The position numbers and the translations under genes are program-made. Shown here one piece after another: positions 31,264-39,772 of a stretch of DNA of 64,000 nucleotides (the stretch's first letter is position 1; every line of letters starts with the position of its first letter). Location: positions 1,798,001 through 1,862,000 of the forward strand of contig NZ_RBIL01000002.1 in NCBI RefSeq assembly GCF_003633755.1, in the 5' to 3' direction. The notes beneath the pieces were generated by a model that worked only from the letters and a program-made list of their open reading frames with translations, was not told where the DNA came from and did not search any database. The DNA is from Solirubrobacter pauli. Its GTDB lineage: Bacteria > Actinomycetota > Thermoleophilia > Solirubrobacterales > Solirubrobacteraceae.

Positions 31264-31293
31264 GGACGGTTCCGTCCAGGCCGATGCTAGAGT
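31264..31293 (+). promoter_or_regulatory. Possible PBP promoter with inverted repeat
   Basis: GGACGG-TT-CCGTCC (31264-31277) is a perfect 6-bp inverted repeat lying where a -35 would be, 10 nt before TAGAGT (31288-31293, TANNNT). Transcription would begin about 31300, leaving a 90-nt leader to the ATG at 31389. The -35 itself is not consensus-like, so an operator or alternative sigma site is possible. Confidence 0.3.
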
Positions 31294-31388
31294 CGAACGA
31301 CCTGGCCGGGCTTGGTCCGCCCGCCACCCGCCTCGGCTTGATCCGTGGCAGAGTCTCCGGTCCTAGGTCGGGGACCCAGCACCCTGTC

Positions 31389-33800
31389 ATGAGCGATCGC
31401 GAGCGAACCACCACCACTCCGGGCGAGGCAGACGACCTCAACGGGAACGGGTCGGTCGTTGAGTTCCCGCGTGAGCGCGCGCGTACGCGTAGCGGCAAGG
31501 GCGGACGACTTCGGTTCTGGCCCCGCCGGCGGCGCAAGAAGCGCTTCCGGGTGCGCAAGCTGCGGGTGCTGATCGTCCTGTTCTTCCTGGGGATCCTCGC
31601 GGCGATCTCGACGGCGTTCGGGCTGTTCATGGCGCTCGCCGCGGACCTTCCGCGGCTCGAGCCGCTGGACGCGCCGGCGCAGCCTTCGGTGCTGCTCGAC
31701 AAGCGCGGGGAGCAGATCGGGACGCTCACCGGCAACGACCGGCGGATCTACCTGTCGGAGGAGCAGATCGCGCCGGTGATGAAGCAGGCGATGGTCGCGA
31801 TCGAGGACCGGCGCTTCTGGACGAACTCGGGCGTCGACGTGCGGGGCATCCTGCGTGCGGCGTTCCAGAACACGGCCGAGGGCCGGGCGGTTCAGGGCGC
31901 CTCGACCATCCCGCAGCAGTACGTGAAGATCCAGCTCGCCGCGGAGAACGAGCGCACCGTGTTCCAGAAGCTGCGCGAGGCGGCGCTCGCCTACCAGCTC
32001 ACGCGCCGGTGGTCGAAGGACCGGATCCTCCGCAACTACCTGAACACGATCTACTTCGGCAACGGCGCGTACGGCGTCGAGTCGGCCGCGCGCACGTACT
32101 TCGCGTACAACCACGACAAGTGCGAGCCCAACTGCGCCGCGGTGCTGCTGCCGCACGAGGCGGCGTTGATCGCCGGCGTGGTCGCCTCGCCCAGCGCATA
32201 CGACCCGGTGGCGCACCCGGTCGCCGCGCAGAAGCGCCGTGACCTGGTCCTCCTGCGCATGTACGAGCTCGGGAACATCCCGCGCGACGTGTACGAGGAG
32301 GGCAAGCGGCAGCCGATCCCGACGCGGTACGACCTGACCTTCCCCAAGGAGGACACGGAGTTCCCGTACTTCACGTCCTGGGTCAAGCAGCAGGTCGTCG
32401 ACCAGCTCGGCGGCGGCCAGCAGGGCGCGGCGAAGGCGTTCGACGGCGGTCTGCGGGTCACGACGACGATCGACTCCAAGCTTCAGCGGGCCGCCGAGAA
32501 GTCGATCAAGGACTGGCTGCCGAACCCGGACGGTCCGCGGGCGTCGCTCGTGGCCATCTCCAACAAGGACGGCATGGTCCGGGCGATGGTCGGCGGCGAC
32601 GACTACGCGGAGAAGCCGTTCAACCTGGCCACCCAGGGCCAGCGCCAGCCCGGCTCGTCGTTCAAGCCGTTCGTGCTCGCCGAGGCGCTCAACCGCGGCA
32701 TCAGCCCAGGTTCGACGTGGGAGTCGAAGAAGCTCACCTACATCCTCAAGGGTGGTGAGCGCTTCACCGTCAACAACTACGACGACGCCTACGCGGGCGT
32801 GACCACGCTCGCGAACGCGACCACGTTCTCCGACAACGCCGTCTTCGTCCAGGTGGCGAAGAAGGTGGGGATGAAGAAGGTCGCGCGGCTCGCGCGCGAG
32901 ATGGGTGTCCGCACCTCGGTGTCCACGAACCTCGCGAGCGCCCTCGGCGGCCTGCGCCGGGGCGTCACGCCGCTGGACATGGCCCACGCCTACGAGACGT
33001 TCGCCACCGGCGGCCTGCTCGTCACCGGCAGCCTGTCCCCCGGCCAGAGCAAGCGGAGCCTGCCGGTCCCCGGCCCCGTCGGCATCGAGAAGATCGAACA
33101 GGGCAAGGGCAAGAAGGCCAAGGTCGTCAAGAACGAGAACGGCAAGCGGATGGTGAACAAGCGCGAGCGCACGCGCGTGCTCAAGCCGCACATCGCCTCC
33201 CAGGTCCAGCAGATCCTGACGAACGTCGTCAAGGAGGGCAGCGCGACGCGCGCCCAGATCCCGGGCGTGATGGTCGCGGGCAAGACGGGCACGACCGAGT
33301 CCTACGGCGACGCGTGGTTCGTCGGCTGGACCAAGGAGTACACGGTCGCCGTCTGGGTCGGCTACCCCGACAAGTTCAAGCCGATGGAGACCGAGTTCCA
33401 GGGTGAGCCGGTCGCCGGCGGCACCTTCCCGGCCGGCATCTGGAAGTCGTTCATGATGTCGCTGCTCAAGATCGACCCGCTCCCGAAGGCCGACGGCGGC
33501 AACGGCCGCGAGAAGCCGACGCCCACCCCGAGCGGCGTCGCTCCGGGCACCGCCACGCCCGCCCCGACGTCCGCCGCGCCGCCCCCGTCGTCGACCGACG
33601 GCACCGGTGGCGGCACCCAGGCCCCGCCCGAGAACGAGGCGCCGCCCGCGCAGACGCCGGTGCCGACCGCGCCGCCCGCCCAGACACCCGCCCCGACCGT
33701 CGCGCCGACCGACCCGGGAACGGGTGGGACCGGCGGAGCCGGTGGCACCGGTGGGACCGCGCCCGCCGCGGGCGGCACGGGCGCCACCGGCACCGGCTAG
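31389..33800 (+). CDS. Bifunctional class A penicillin-binding protein
   Basis: Peptidoglycan glycosyltransferase and transpeptidase on the outer face of the membrane. 803 residues: a basic cytoplasmic tail (residues 1-55), one transmembrane helix (about 60-85, LRVLIVLFFLGILAAISTAF), a GT51 domain and a transpeptidase. GT51 shows AIEDRRFWTNSGVD, GASTIPQQYVK and NTIYFGNGAYGVE. The transpeptidase has PGSSFKPF (SxxK), FSDNAVF (SxN) and AGKTGTTE (KTG). The last about 110 residues are a Pro/Thr/Gly-rich disordered tail. Start ATG 31389 (MSDRERTTTTPGEADD); longer frames upstream run through repeats. A 9-bp terminator hairpin follows at once. Confidence 0.94.
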   Translation: MSDRERTTTTPGEADDLNGNGSVVEFPRERARTRSGKGGRLRFWPRRRRKKRFRVRKLRVLIVLFFLGILAAISTAFGLFMALAADLPRLEPLDAPAQPSVLLDKRGEQIGTLTGNDRRIYLSEEQIAPVMKQAMVAIEDRRFWTNSGVDVRGILRAAFQNTAEGRAVQGASTIPQQYVKIQLAAENERTVFQKLREAALAYQLTRRWSKDRILRNYLNTIYFGNGAYGVESAARTYFAYNHDKCEPNCAAVLLPHEAALIAGVVASPSAYDPVAHPVAAQKRRDLVLLRMYELGNIPRDVYEEGKRQPIPTRYDLTFPKEDTEFPYFTSWVKQQVVDQLGGGQQGAAKAFDGGLRVTTTIDSKLQRAAEKSIKDWLPNPDGPRASLVAISNKDGMVRAMVGGDDYAEKPFNLATQGQRQPGSSFKPFVLAEALNRGISPGSTWESKKLTYILKGGERFTVNNYDDAYAGVTTLANATTFSDNAVFVQVAKKVGMKKVARLAREMGVRTSVSTNLASALGGLRRGVTPLDMAHAYETFATGGLLVTGSLSPGQSKRSLPVPGPVGIEKIEQGKGKKAKVVKNENGKRMVNKRERTRVLKPHIASQVQQILTNVVKEGSATRAQIPGVMVAGKTGTTESYGDAWFVGWTKEYTVAVWVGYPDKFKPMETEFQGEPVAGGTFPAGIWKSFMMSLLKIDPLPKADGGNGREKPTPTPSGVAPGTATPAPTSAAPPPSSTDGTGGGTQAPPENEAPPAQTPVPTAPPAQTPAPTVAPTDPGTGGTGGAGGTGGTAPAAGGTGATGTG

Positions 33801-33801
33801 A

Positions 33802-33829
33802 CCCGCGCGGCGCGGAAGCTCCGCGCGGG
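33802..33829 (+). terminator. Terminator after the PBP gene
   Basis: CCCGCGCGG (33802-33810) and CCGCGCGGG (33821-33829) form a perfect 9-bp stem just after the stop codon; no U run follows. Confidence 0.6.
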
Positions 33830-33850
33830 ACGCACGGCGGGACCCACGCG

Positions 33851-33898
33851 CGGCGCTGACCGAGCGCGGCGCTGACCGAGCGCGGCGCTGACCGAGCG
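33851..33898. repeat. Three perfect 16-bp tandem repeats
   Basis: CGGCGCTGACCGAGCG occurs three times in a row without change (33851-33866, 33867-33882, 33883-33898), and CGGCG of a further unit follows. It lies in the noncoding space between the PBP terminator and the inverted-repeat element. Perfect identity suggests recent slippage. Confidence 0.85.
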
Positions 33899-33953
33899 CG
33901 GCGGGCGGCGCGGCGCTCAGCTCAGGTGACGCTCTTGGGTGCGGTGCGTGACT

Positions 33954-34373
33954 CGGGAGCACACCGTCGGGCGGCGCGTCAAGCAACTCGCGCTTCGCGG
34001 CGAGCCGCTTGACCCGCCGGGCGCCGGTGCGCTCTTGTGCGGGTGAGCGGCTGCGCCGGATTGCGCCCGGGCGCGGGCCTCGCGCGCGTCCCGGGGGCGG
34101 GTTCGCCGCGCGAACGTCGAGTTTTGTACCTATGCAGTCGGTCTCGCGACGTTCGCGTGCCGGACGCCACGCGAGCGTTCACTTTTCCACCTGTGCAGTG
34201 GGAACGTGCACGCTCGGTGCGGCTGAGCCCGCGGGCGCGGGTTGGCCCCACGCGGGGGCTCGCCGGCCCCAGCCGGCCTGACCAGCCCAGAGCACGCCGG
34301 CGTGCGGCGGGTCAAGCGGCTCGCCCGCGAAGCGACCGAGCTGCTTGACGCGACGCCCGACGGTGTGCTCCCC
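33954..34373. repeat. Nested inverted-repeat and hairpin element
   Basis: Two arms of about 80 bp (33954-34034 and 34290-34373) are inverted copies of each other with roughly 80-85 % identity by eye. Each arm folds on itself through GTCAAGC and GCTTGAC. Between them lie two related hairpins. One (34109-34157) has a perfect 11-bp stem CGCGAACGTCG. The other (34172-34216) has a 7-bp stem CGAGCGT. Their loops share TTTT.NACCTRTGCAGT.GG (17 of 22 positions identical, 61 bp apart). No credible coding frame. It might be a non-autonomous mobile element, a REP-like element or a structured RNA. Confidence 0.7.
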
Positions 34374-34441
34374 GGACGCGGCCGCGAGGCCCGGCGCGTC
34401 GCGCGCTGAGCGCCACGGCGATGGCGCAGCGGGATGACGGC

Positions 34442-35176
34442 TCAGCGCAGCGACGCCCGGAACCCCGGCGGCCAGGGCTTCGACACCTCGCGGAATCCGA
34501 GGGCGCAGAACCGCCACGGCAGCTCCGCCGCCTTGGTGATGCCGATCCGTGGGCCGGTCACGTACTCCAGCGGCTCCCCGCGGCGGATCACGATCGGACC
34601 GTCCACCAACGACGTGTTGTTCTCGGTGAGGTCGATGCCCATCGCCTGGGTGAGCTTGCCCGGGCCGTTGGTGAGCTCGCCCGCGCCGCGGCGCTCGCGC
34701 ATCGCCTCGAGGCCCTCGAGCGGCTCGAGCGCGCGGATCAGGACCGCCGCGCCGACGTCGTAGGACTCGCAGACGGCGTTCAGGAGCGCGTGGATCCCGT
34801 AGGACCGGTACACGTAGGCCGTGCCCGGGGCTCCGTACAGCACGGAGGTCCGGGCGGTCAGGCCGACGTAGGCGTGGCAGGCCGGCTCGGTGTGGTGATA
34901 GGCCTCGGTCTCCACGATCCGGCCGGCGCAGCCCTCGAACTCGACGATGCAGCCGAGGAGGTCCGGTGCGACGTCGAGCACCGGCCGGTCGTAGAAGTCA
35001 GCGCCCAGGGAGATCCGCGAAGCGATCTCCCCAGCCGAGGTCGACTGCCCCGGCGAAGCCGGCGGCGTCGACGGAGCGCCTAGGTCGTCTGATCGAGTGC
35101 TGCCTTGGCGTGGGCGAGCTGCTCGCGCACCCGGGCCAGCGAGGTTCCGCCCTCGCTCTCCTTGGACTCCAGCCAC
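34442..35176 (-). CDS. 3-methyladenine DNA glycosylase (AAG/MPG family), start uncertain
   Basis: Base-excision repair enzyme removing alkylated purines. The domain begins LGADFYDRPVLDVAPDLLGC and shows RIVETEAYHHTEPACHAYVG (catalytic Glu region), then GTAYVYRSYGIHALLNAVCE and ELTNGPGKLTQAMGI, all typical of AAG. The only in-frame ATG/GTG/TTG is GTG 35176, inside argH (97-bp overlap), giving about 50 extra N-terminal residues. A CTG at 35008 would give 188 residues, the family length. It sits right beside an 8-bp hairpin (35008-35031). It lies downstream of argH on the same strand. Confidence 0.85.
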   Translation of the reverse strand: MAGVQGERGRNLAGPGARAARPRQGSTRSDDLGAPSTPPASPGQSTSAGEIASRISLGADFYDRPVLDVAPDLLGCIVEFEGCAGRIVETEAYHHTEPACHAYVGLTARTSVLYGAPGTAYVYRSYGIHALLNAVCESYDVGAAVLIRALEPLEGLEAMRERRGAGELTNGPGKLTQAMGIDLTENNTSLVDGPIVIRRGEPLEYVTGPRIGITKAAELPWRFCALGFREVSKPWPPGFRASLR

Positions 35177-36447
35177 GCCCCTTGGGATAGCACCGCGTAG
35201 AAGTCGTCATCCAACACCTCGGAGTGCTCGCGGAGCTCCTCGGGCGTCAGCTGGGACAGCACGCGGCCCGACTCCACCGCGGTGCGCACGAGCCCGGCGA
35301 CGATGCCGTGCGACTGCCGGAACGGGATCCCGCGCTTGACGAGCATGTCCGCCACGTCCACGGCCGCGAGCATCTCGTCGGTCGCGGCGGCGGCCAGGCG
35401 CTCGCGCTTGAACGTCATCGATTCGAGCATCCCGCGCGCGGCCGCGAGCGTCAGCTCGAGCGTGTCGACCGTGTCGAAGAGATGCTCCTTGTCCTCCTGC
35501 ATGTCCTTGTTGTAGGTCAGCGGAAGCGCGTGCATGACGCCGTGGAGCCCGCTCAGGTGGGCGACGATCCGCGGCGCCTTCGCCCGCAGCAGCTCGGCCG
35601 CGTCCGGGTTCTTCTTCTGCGGCATGATCGAGCTCGACGACGCCCAGTCGTCTCGCACCTCGCAGAAGCCGAACTCCTCCGAGGACCACAGGACGATCTC
35701 CGCGCCGAGGCGCGAGAGGTGCGTGGCACACGTGGCCGCGGCGTTGAGGTAGTCGAGCACGAAGTCGCGGTTGGAGACCGCGTCGATCGAGTTCGGGACG
35801 ACGCCCGCGAAGCCGAGCTCGCTCGCCACCAGCCGGCGGTCGGTCGGGAAGTTGACGCCCGCCAGCGCGCCCGCGCCCAGCGGCAGCTCGCTCGTCCCGC
35901 CCAGCACCAGCTCGAACCGCGCCGCGTCGCGCTTGAACATCCAGAAATAGGCCAGCAGGTGGTGTGACAGGTACACCGGCTGCGCCCGCTGGAGATGCGT
36001 GTAGCCGGGCATCGGCCAATCGAGATGGGCCTCCGCGACCCGCACGAGCACGGTCTGCAGATCCTGCAGCGCCTCGATCGCCCGCAGCGCGTGCGCGCGG
36101 GTGAACATCGCCATGTCGGTCGCGACCTGGTCGTTGCGGGAGCGCGCGGTGTGCAGCTTGCCGCCGACCGGCCCGACGATCTCGGTCAGCCGGCGCTCGA
36201 CCGCCATGTGGATGTCCTCGTCGTCGTCGAGGAACTTGAACTCGTTCGCGTCGAGCTCGGCCTGCACGCGATCGAGGCCCTTGAGCAGCTCGTCGCGGTC
36301 GGCATCGGTGATGATCCCCGCGGAGGCGAGCATCGTCGCGTGGGCCCGCGACTGCTCGACGTCATAGGGATACAGGCGCCAGTCGAAGCCGATCGAGGCG
36401 TTGAGCGTGACGAAGACGGGATCAGGTGGCAGCGAGAAGCGCGACAT
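35080..36447 (-). CDS. argH: Argininosuccinate lyase
   Basis: Last step of arginine synthesis: argininosuccinate to arginine and fumarate. The 455-residue protein has the superfamily signature SSSIMPQKKNPDAAELLRAK (about residues 270-289). It also has HTARSRNDQVATDMAMF and PGYTHLQRAQPVYLSHHL. The start is ATG 36447 (MSRFSLPPDPVFVTLNASIG), 21 bp from the divergent acetyltransferase. No other arg biosynthesis gene is adjacent. It is probably co-transcribed with the glycosylase gene downstream. Confidence 0.96.
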   Translation of the reverse strand: MSRFSLPPDPVFVTLNASIGFDWRLYPYDVEQSRAHATMLASAGIITDADRDELLKGLDRVQAELDANEFKFLDDDEDIHMAVERRLTEIVGPVGGKLHTARSRNDQVATDMAMFTRAHALRAIEALQDLQTVLVRVAEAHLDWPMPGYTHLQRAQPVYLSHHLLAYFWMFKRDAARFELVLGGTSELPLGAGALAGVNFPTDRRLVASELGFAGVVPNSIDAVSNRDFVLDYLNAAATCATHLSRLGAEIVLWSSEEFGFCEVRDDWASSSSIMPQKKNPDAAELLRAKAPRIVAHLSGLHGVMHALPLTYNKDMQEDKEHLFDTVDTLELTLAAARGMLESMTFKRERLAAAATDEMLAAVDVADMLVKRGIPFRQSHGIVAGLVRTAVESGRVLSQLTPEELREHSEVLDDDFYAVLSQGAWLESKESEGGTSLARVREQLAHAKAALDQTT

Positions 36448-36468
36448 CGCCCGCCATCATGACCCAAG

Positions 36469-37092
36469 ATGGATTTGCTCGTCCGCCCCGCGCGCCCCGA
36501 CGACGCGTGCGTCCCGCTGCTGTTCGAGTCGGCGAAGCCGTACTACACCGCCTACGCGGGCAGCGAGCGCCGCGCGCTGAAGCTGCTGCAGCGGGCGTTC
36601 GCCCAGCCCGGGCACGCCGCGAGCTTCGAGTACACGCAGGTGCTCGTGACGCCCGAGGACGACTTCGTCGCCGGCGTGCTCACCGCGTTCCCGGTCCGCG
36701 ATGGCGACCGCCTCTCGCGCCGCTTCATCCGCCTGACGCTCACGCGCGTGCCGCCGTGGAGCCTGACCGGCACGTTCAAGCACCTGTACGCGGCGGGCGG
36801 GGTCGCGCCGCAGCCACCGTTGGACGCCTACTACGTCGACGCGCTCGCGGTGCACGAGCGCTACCGCCGCCTCGGCCTGGCGCAGCGCCTGCTCCGCCGC
36901 GCCGAGCAGGACGCCGCGCGGGCCGGCTGCCGGCGCCTCGCGCTGGACACCGGCCTGCACAACACCCCGGCGCGCGCGCTGTACGACGCGTACGGGTTCC
37001 GGGAGCGCGAGGTCCGGCGCGCGCCGAGCCCCCGCATCGCCAAGGCCCTAGGCGGCCCCGGCTTCGTGGGCTACCTGAAGGACATCGGCTAG
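36469..37092 (+). CDS. GNAT-family N-acetyltransferase
   Basis: A 207-residue protein, MDLLVRPARPDDACVPLLFE at the start. The acetyl-CoA-binding stretch YYVDALAVHERYRRLGLAQR (motif A: V...RR.G.A..L) lies at about residues 123-142. A C-terminal LDTGLHNTPARALYDAYGFR is the classic GNAT motif B. Substrate unknown. It is divergent from argH with 21 bp between and overlaps the convergent DegT-type aminotransferase by 45 bp. Confidence 0.88.
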   Translation: MDLLVRPARPDDACVPLLFESAKPYYTAYAGSERRALKLLQRAFAQPGHAASFEYTQVLVTPEDDFVAGVLTAFPVRDGDRLSRRFIRLTLTRVPPWSLTGTFKHLYAAGGVAPQPPLDAYYVDALAVHERYRRLGLAQRLLRRAEQDAARAGCRRLALDTGLHNTPARALYDAYGFREREVRRAPSPRIAKALGGPGFVGYLKDIG

Positions 37093-38166
37093 CGCTTCGG
37101 CGACCTCCGCGACCTGCCCCTCGGACAGCTCGGGGAAGAACGGCAGGGCGATCGACCGCGCGGCGACGTCCTCGCACACCGGGAACATGCCCTCGCGGTA
37201 GCCGAACGCCTCGCGGTAGAAGGACATCAGGTGGATCGCGGGCAGGTACGGCTTGGACTGCACGCCACGGGCGAGCAGCGCCCGGATCGTCTCGTCGCGG
37301 TCGACCGACCGCGGGAGCTGGACGACGAACACGAACCAGCCGCGCACGTCGCCGCCGAAGTCCTCGCACGGCAGCTCGAGGCCTTCCACGTCGGCCAGCG
37401 CCTCGCGGTACCACGAGGCCACCCGCGCGCGGTCGGCGAGCATGCCGTCGAGCCGGTCGAGCTGGACGAGCCCCAGCGCGCAGGCGATGTCCGTGAGCCG
37501 GTAGTTGAAGCCCAGCCGGTCGTGATCCAGCCAGCCCATGTCCGGCGCGCGGCCCTGGTTGCGCTCGGAGTCCACGCGCTCCTTGTGCTCGGCCGAGCCC
37601 ATCGTGAGCATCCCGCCCTCACCCGTGGTGAGCTGCTTGTTGGCGTAGAAGCCGAACGCCGACGGATGGCCGCGGCCGCCGACGCGCACGCCGTCGGCGT
37701 GCACGGCGCCCAGCGCCTCGCACGCGTCCTCGACGATCGGCAGCCCGTGGGCCTCGAGCGCCGGCGTGTCCGCGGGGTAGCCGAAGATGTGCACCGGCAG
37801 CAGCGCCGTCGTCCGGTCCGTGATCGCGGCCGCCGCCGCCTCCACGTCGAGGTTGAGCGTCACCGGGTCGATGTCGACGAACACGGGCTTCGCGCGCTCG
37901 TACAGGATCGAGTTGGCCGAGGCTACGAACGAGAACGGCGACGTGATCACCTCGTCGCCCTCGCCGACGCCCACCGCGCGCAGCGCGAGGTGCAGCGCCG
38001 CCGTGCCCGAGGAGACCGCGGACGCGTACGGCGCCCCGACGCGCGCGGCGAAGCCCGCCTCGAAGGCCGGCACGCGCGGGCCGAGCGAGAGGTGCCGCGA
38101 GCGCAGCACCTCGACGACGGCGGCTTCTTCCTCGGGTCCGAGGACCGGACGGGCGACCGGGATCAC
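37048..38166 (-). CDS. DegT/DnrJ/EryC1/StrS-family PLP aminotransferase
   Basis: Sugar aminotransferase-type enzyme, 372 residues. The PLP lysine is in SAFGFYANKQLTTGEGGML (about residues 165-183). The N-terminal MIPVARPVLGPEEEAAVVEV and GTAALHLALRAVGVGEGDEV are typical, as is IVEDACEALGA with the PLP-binding Asp. Such enzymes aminate nucleotide-linked keto sugars for cell-surface glycans or glycosylation. No other sugar gene is nearby. It lies 46 bp downstream of cimA and may be read with the leu operon. Substrate is unknown. Confidence 0.88.
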   Translation of the reverse strand: MIPVARPVLGPEEEAAVVEVLRSRHLSLGPRVPAFEAGFAARVGAPYASAVSSGTAALHLALRAVGVGEGDEVITSPFSFVASANSILYERAKPVFVDIDPVTLNLDVEAAAAAITDRTTALLPVHIFGYPADTPALEAHGLPIVEDACEALGAVHADGVRVGGRGHPSAFGFYANKQLTTGEGGMLTMGSAEHKERVDSERNQGRAPDMGWLDHDRLGFNYRLTDIACALGLVQLDRLDGMLADRARVASWYREALADVEGLELPCEDFGGDVRGWFVFVVQLPRSVDRDETIRALLARGVQSKPYLPAIHLMSFYREAFGYREGMFPVCEDVAARSIALPFFPELSEGQVAEVAEALADVLQVAHEAGAA

Positions 38167-38212
38167 GACGAAGAAGGGTGCCCCGGGGCTCGGACGGGCC
38201 GCGCGCCGGCCG

Positions 38213-39772
38213 TCACGAGGAGGTCGTCGCCGACGCCTGCGAGCGCAGCATGCCCGCTTCCAGCGAGTCCACCAGCGCGTCCCACGACGCCTCGATCACG
38301 TTCTCGTGCACGCCGATCGCACCCCACGTCGACTCGCCGTCGGACGCGTCGAGCAGCACGCGGGTCGTCGCCCCCGTCGCCTTCCACTCGTCCAGGATGC
38401 GGACCTTGAAGTTGACGAGCTTGATGTCCCGCAGGTGCGGGAACCGCTCGCCGATCGCGGCGCGCAAGGCCTGGTCGAGCGCGTGGACGGGGCCGTTGCC
38501 CTCGGCCGTGCGCACGAACCGCTGGTTGCCGACCCAGACCTTGATCGTCGCCTCGGTCTCCACGCGCCCGTCGGCGCGCTTCTCGGCGATCACCCGCCAG
38601 GACTCGAGCGTGAAGAGCGGCTGGTAGTCGCCGGTCTCGCGCTTGATCAGCAGCTCGAAGGAGCCGTCGGCGGCCTCGAACTGGAAGCCACGGTGCTCGA
38701 GCTCCTTCACGCGCTCGACCACGCGCGAGGCGGTCACGTCGTCCAGGTCGCCGCCCGCGTGGGCGATGACCGTGCCCTTGCCGGCCAGCTCGCTCACGAG
38801 GACCTCGCGCGAGTTGCCGACGACCGCCGGGTCGATGTGCTCGAACGTCGACGGGTCCGCGTTCACGCCCGCGACGTGCATGCCGCCCTTGTGCGCGAAC
38901 GCGTTCTTGCCCACGTACGCCTGGTTGGCGTTCGGCTGCAGGTTGAGCATCTCCGCGACCAGGTGCGACGCCTCGGTCAGCCCTTCCAGCGATGGCAGGC
39001 ACTGCTTGCCCATCTTCAACTGCAGGTTCGGGATGATCGAGATCAGGTTGGCGTTGCCGCAGCGCTCGCCGTAGCCGTTCATGGTCCCCTGAACCATCAC
39101 CGCGCCCTCGGCGATCGCGGCCAGCGAGTTGGCGACCGCGCACTCAGCGTCGTTGTGCGTGTGGATGCCGAGCGCGGCGCCGGGCAGCGCCTCGCGCACG
39201 GCCCGGACCGCCGACGCCACCTGGTGCGGCAGCGTCGCGCCGTTCGTGTCGCACATCGTGAGGTTCTCGGCACCCGCTTCCAGCGCGGCGGTCAGGCACG
39301 CGATCGCGTACCCGGAGTCGTCGAAGAAGCCGTCGAAGAAGTGCTCGGCGTCGTAGATGACGCGCTTGCCGGACGCCACGAGGAAGGCGACCGACTCGGC
39401 GATCATCCGCAGGTTCTCCTCGCGGTCGACCTTCACGACCTTCTCGAGGTGCAGGCCCCACGTCTTGCCGACGATCGTCGACACCGGCGTCCACGACTCC
39501 GCGAGGACGCGCAACGCCGCGTCCTCCTCGGCGGAGACGCCACGCCGGCGCGTCATCCCGAACGCGCACACGTCGGCGCGCAGGCCGGCGTCGCGCAGGC
39601 GCTCGAACAGCTCGAGCTCCTTCGGGTTCGAGGTCGGGAAGCCCGCCTCGATCATCGGCACGCCGAGCTCGTCGAGGATGCGCGCCACGCGCACCTTCTC
39701 CTCGACCGAGAGCGACATCCCCTCGCCCTGCATGCCGTCGCGCAGGGTGGTGTCGTAGACGACGACGTCCAT
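38213..39772 (-). CDS. cimA: Citramalate synthase
   Basis: Condenses acetyl-CoA and pyruvate to (R)-citramalate, the entry to threonine-independent isoleucine synthesis. The 519-residue protein opens MDVVVYDTTLRDGMQGEGMS (HMGL-family metal/active-site motif DTTLRDG.Q). HTHNDAECAVANSLAAIAEG and GTMNGYGERCGNANL (second signature) follow, and a LeuA-type C-terminal regulatory domain spans about residues 385-510. The true LeuA is encoded at 47.7 kb. The operon with leuC, leuD, leuB and ilvE fits citramalate rather than homocitrate. The ATG overlaps the ilvE stop by one base. Confidence 0.9.
   Translation of the reverse strand: MDVVVYDTTLRDGMQGEGMSLSVEEKVRVARILDELGVPMIEAGFPTSNPKELELFERLRDAGLRADVCAFGMTRRRGVSAEEDAALRVLAESWTPVSTIVGKTWGLHLEKVVKVDREENLRMIAESVAFLVASGKRVIYDAEHFFDGFFDDSGYAIACLTAALEAGAENLTMCDTNGATLPHQVASAVRAVREALPGAALGIHTHNDAECAVANSLAAIAEGAVMVQGTMNGYGERCGNANLISIIPNLQLKMGKQCLPSLEGLTEASHLVAEMLNLQPNANQAYVGKNAFAHKGGMHVAGVNADPSTFEHIDPAVVGNSREVLVSELAGKGTVIAHAGGDLDDVTASRVVERVKELEHRGFQFEAADGSFELLIKRETGDYQPLFTLESWRVIAEKRADGRVETEATIKVWVGNQRFVRTAEGNGPVHALDQALRAAIGERFPHLRDIKLVNFKVRILDEWKATGATTRVLLDASDGESTWGAIGVHENVIEASWDALVDSLEAGMLRSQASATTSS

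Larger units (their letters stand above)
30571..31388. other. GC-rich noncoding region between rrn promoter and PBP gene
   Basis: About 820 bp with long open frames in several phases that encode only Arg/Ala/Pro-rich sequence without domain character; I regard none as a gene. It contains the 21-bp tandem repeats at 30967-31062 and GC-rich hairpins near 31190-31250. A promoter-like segment for the downstream PBP gene lies at its right end. No tRNA was found. Confidence 0.5.

Noticed and set aside
31287-33986. 900-codon open frame antisense to the PBP gene
   Set aside because: GC-rich genes routinely open the opposite strand; the translation is Arg/Leu/Val-rich without domains, while the plus strand has all PBP motifs.
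34000-34400. Inverted repeats as ends of an insertion sequence
   Set aside because: No transposase frame between the arms, and no clear target-site duplication; kept as an unclassified element instead.
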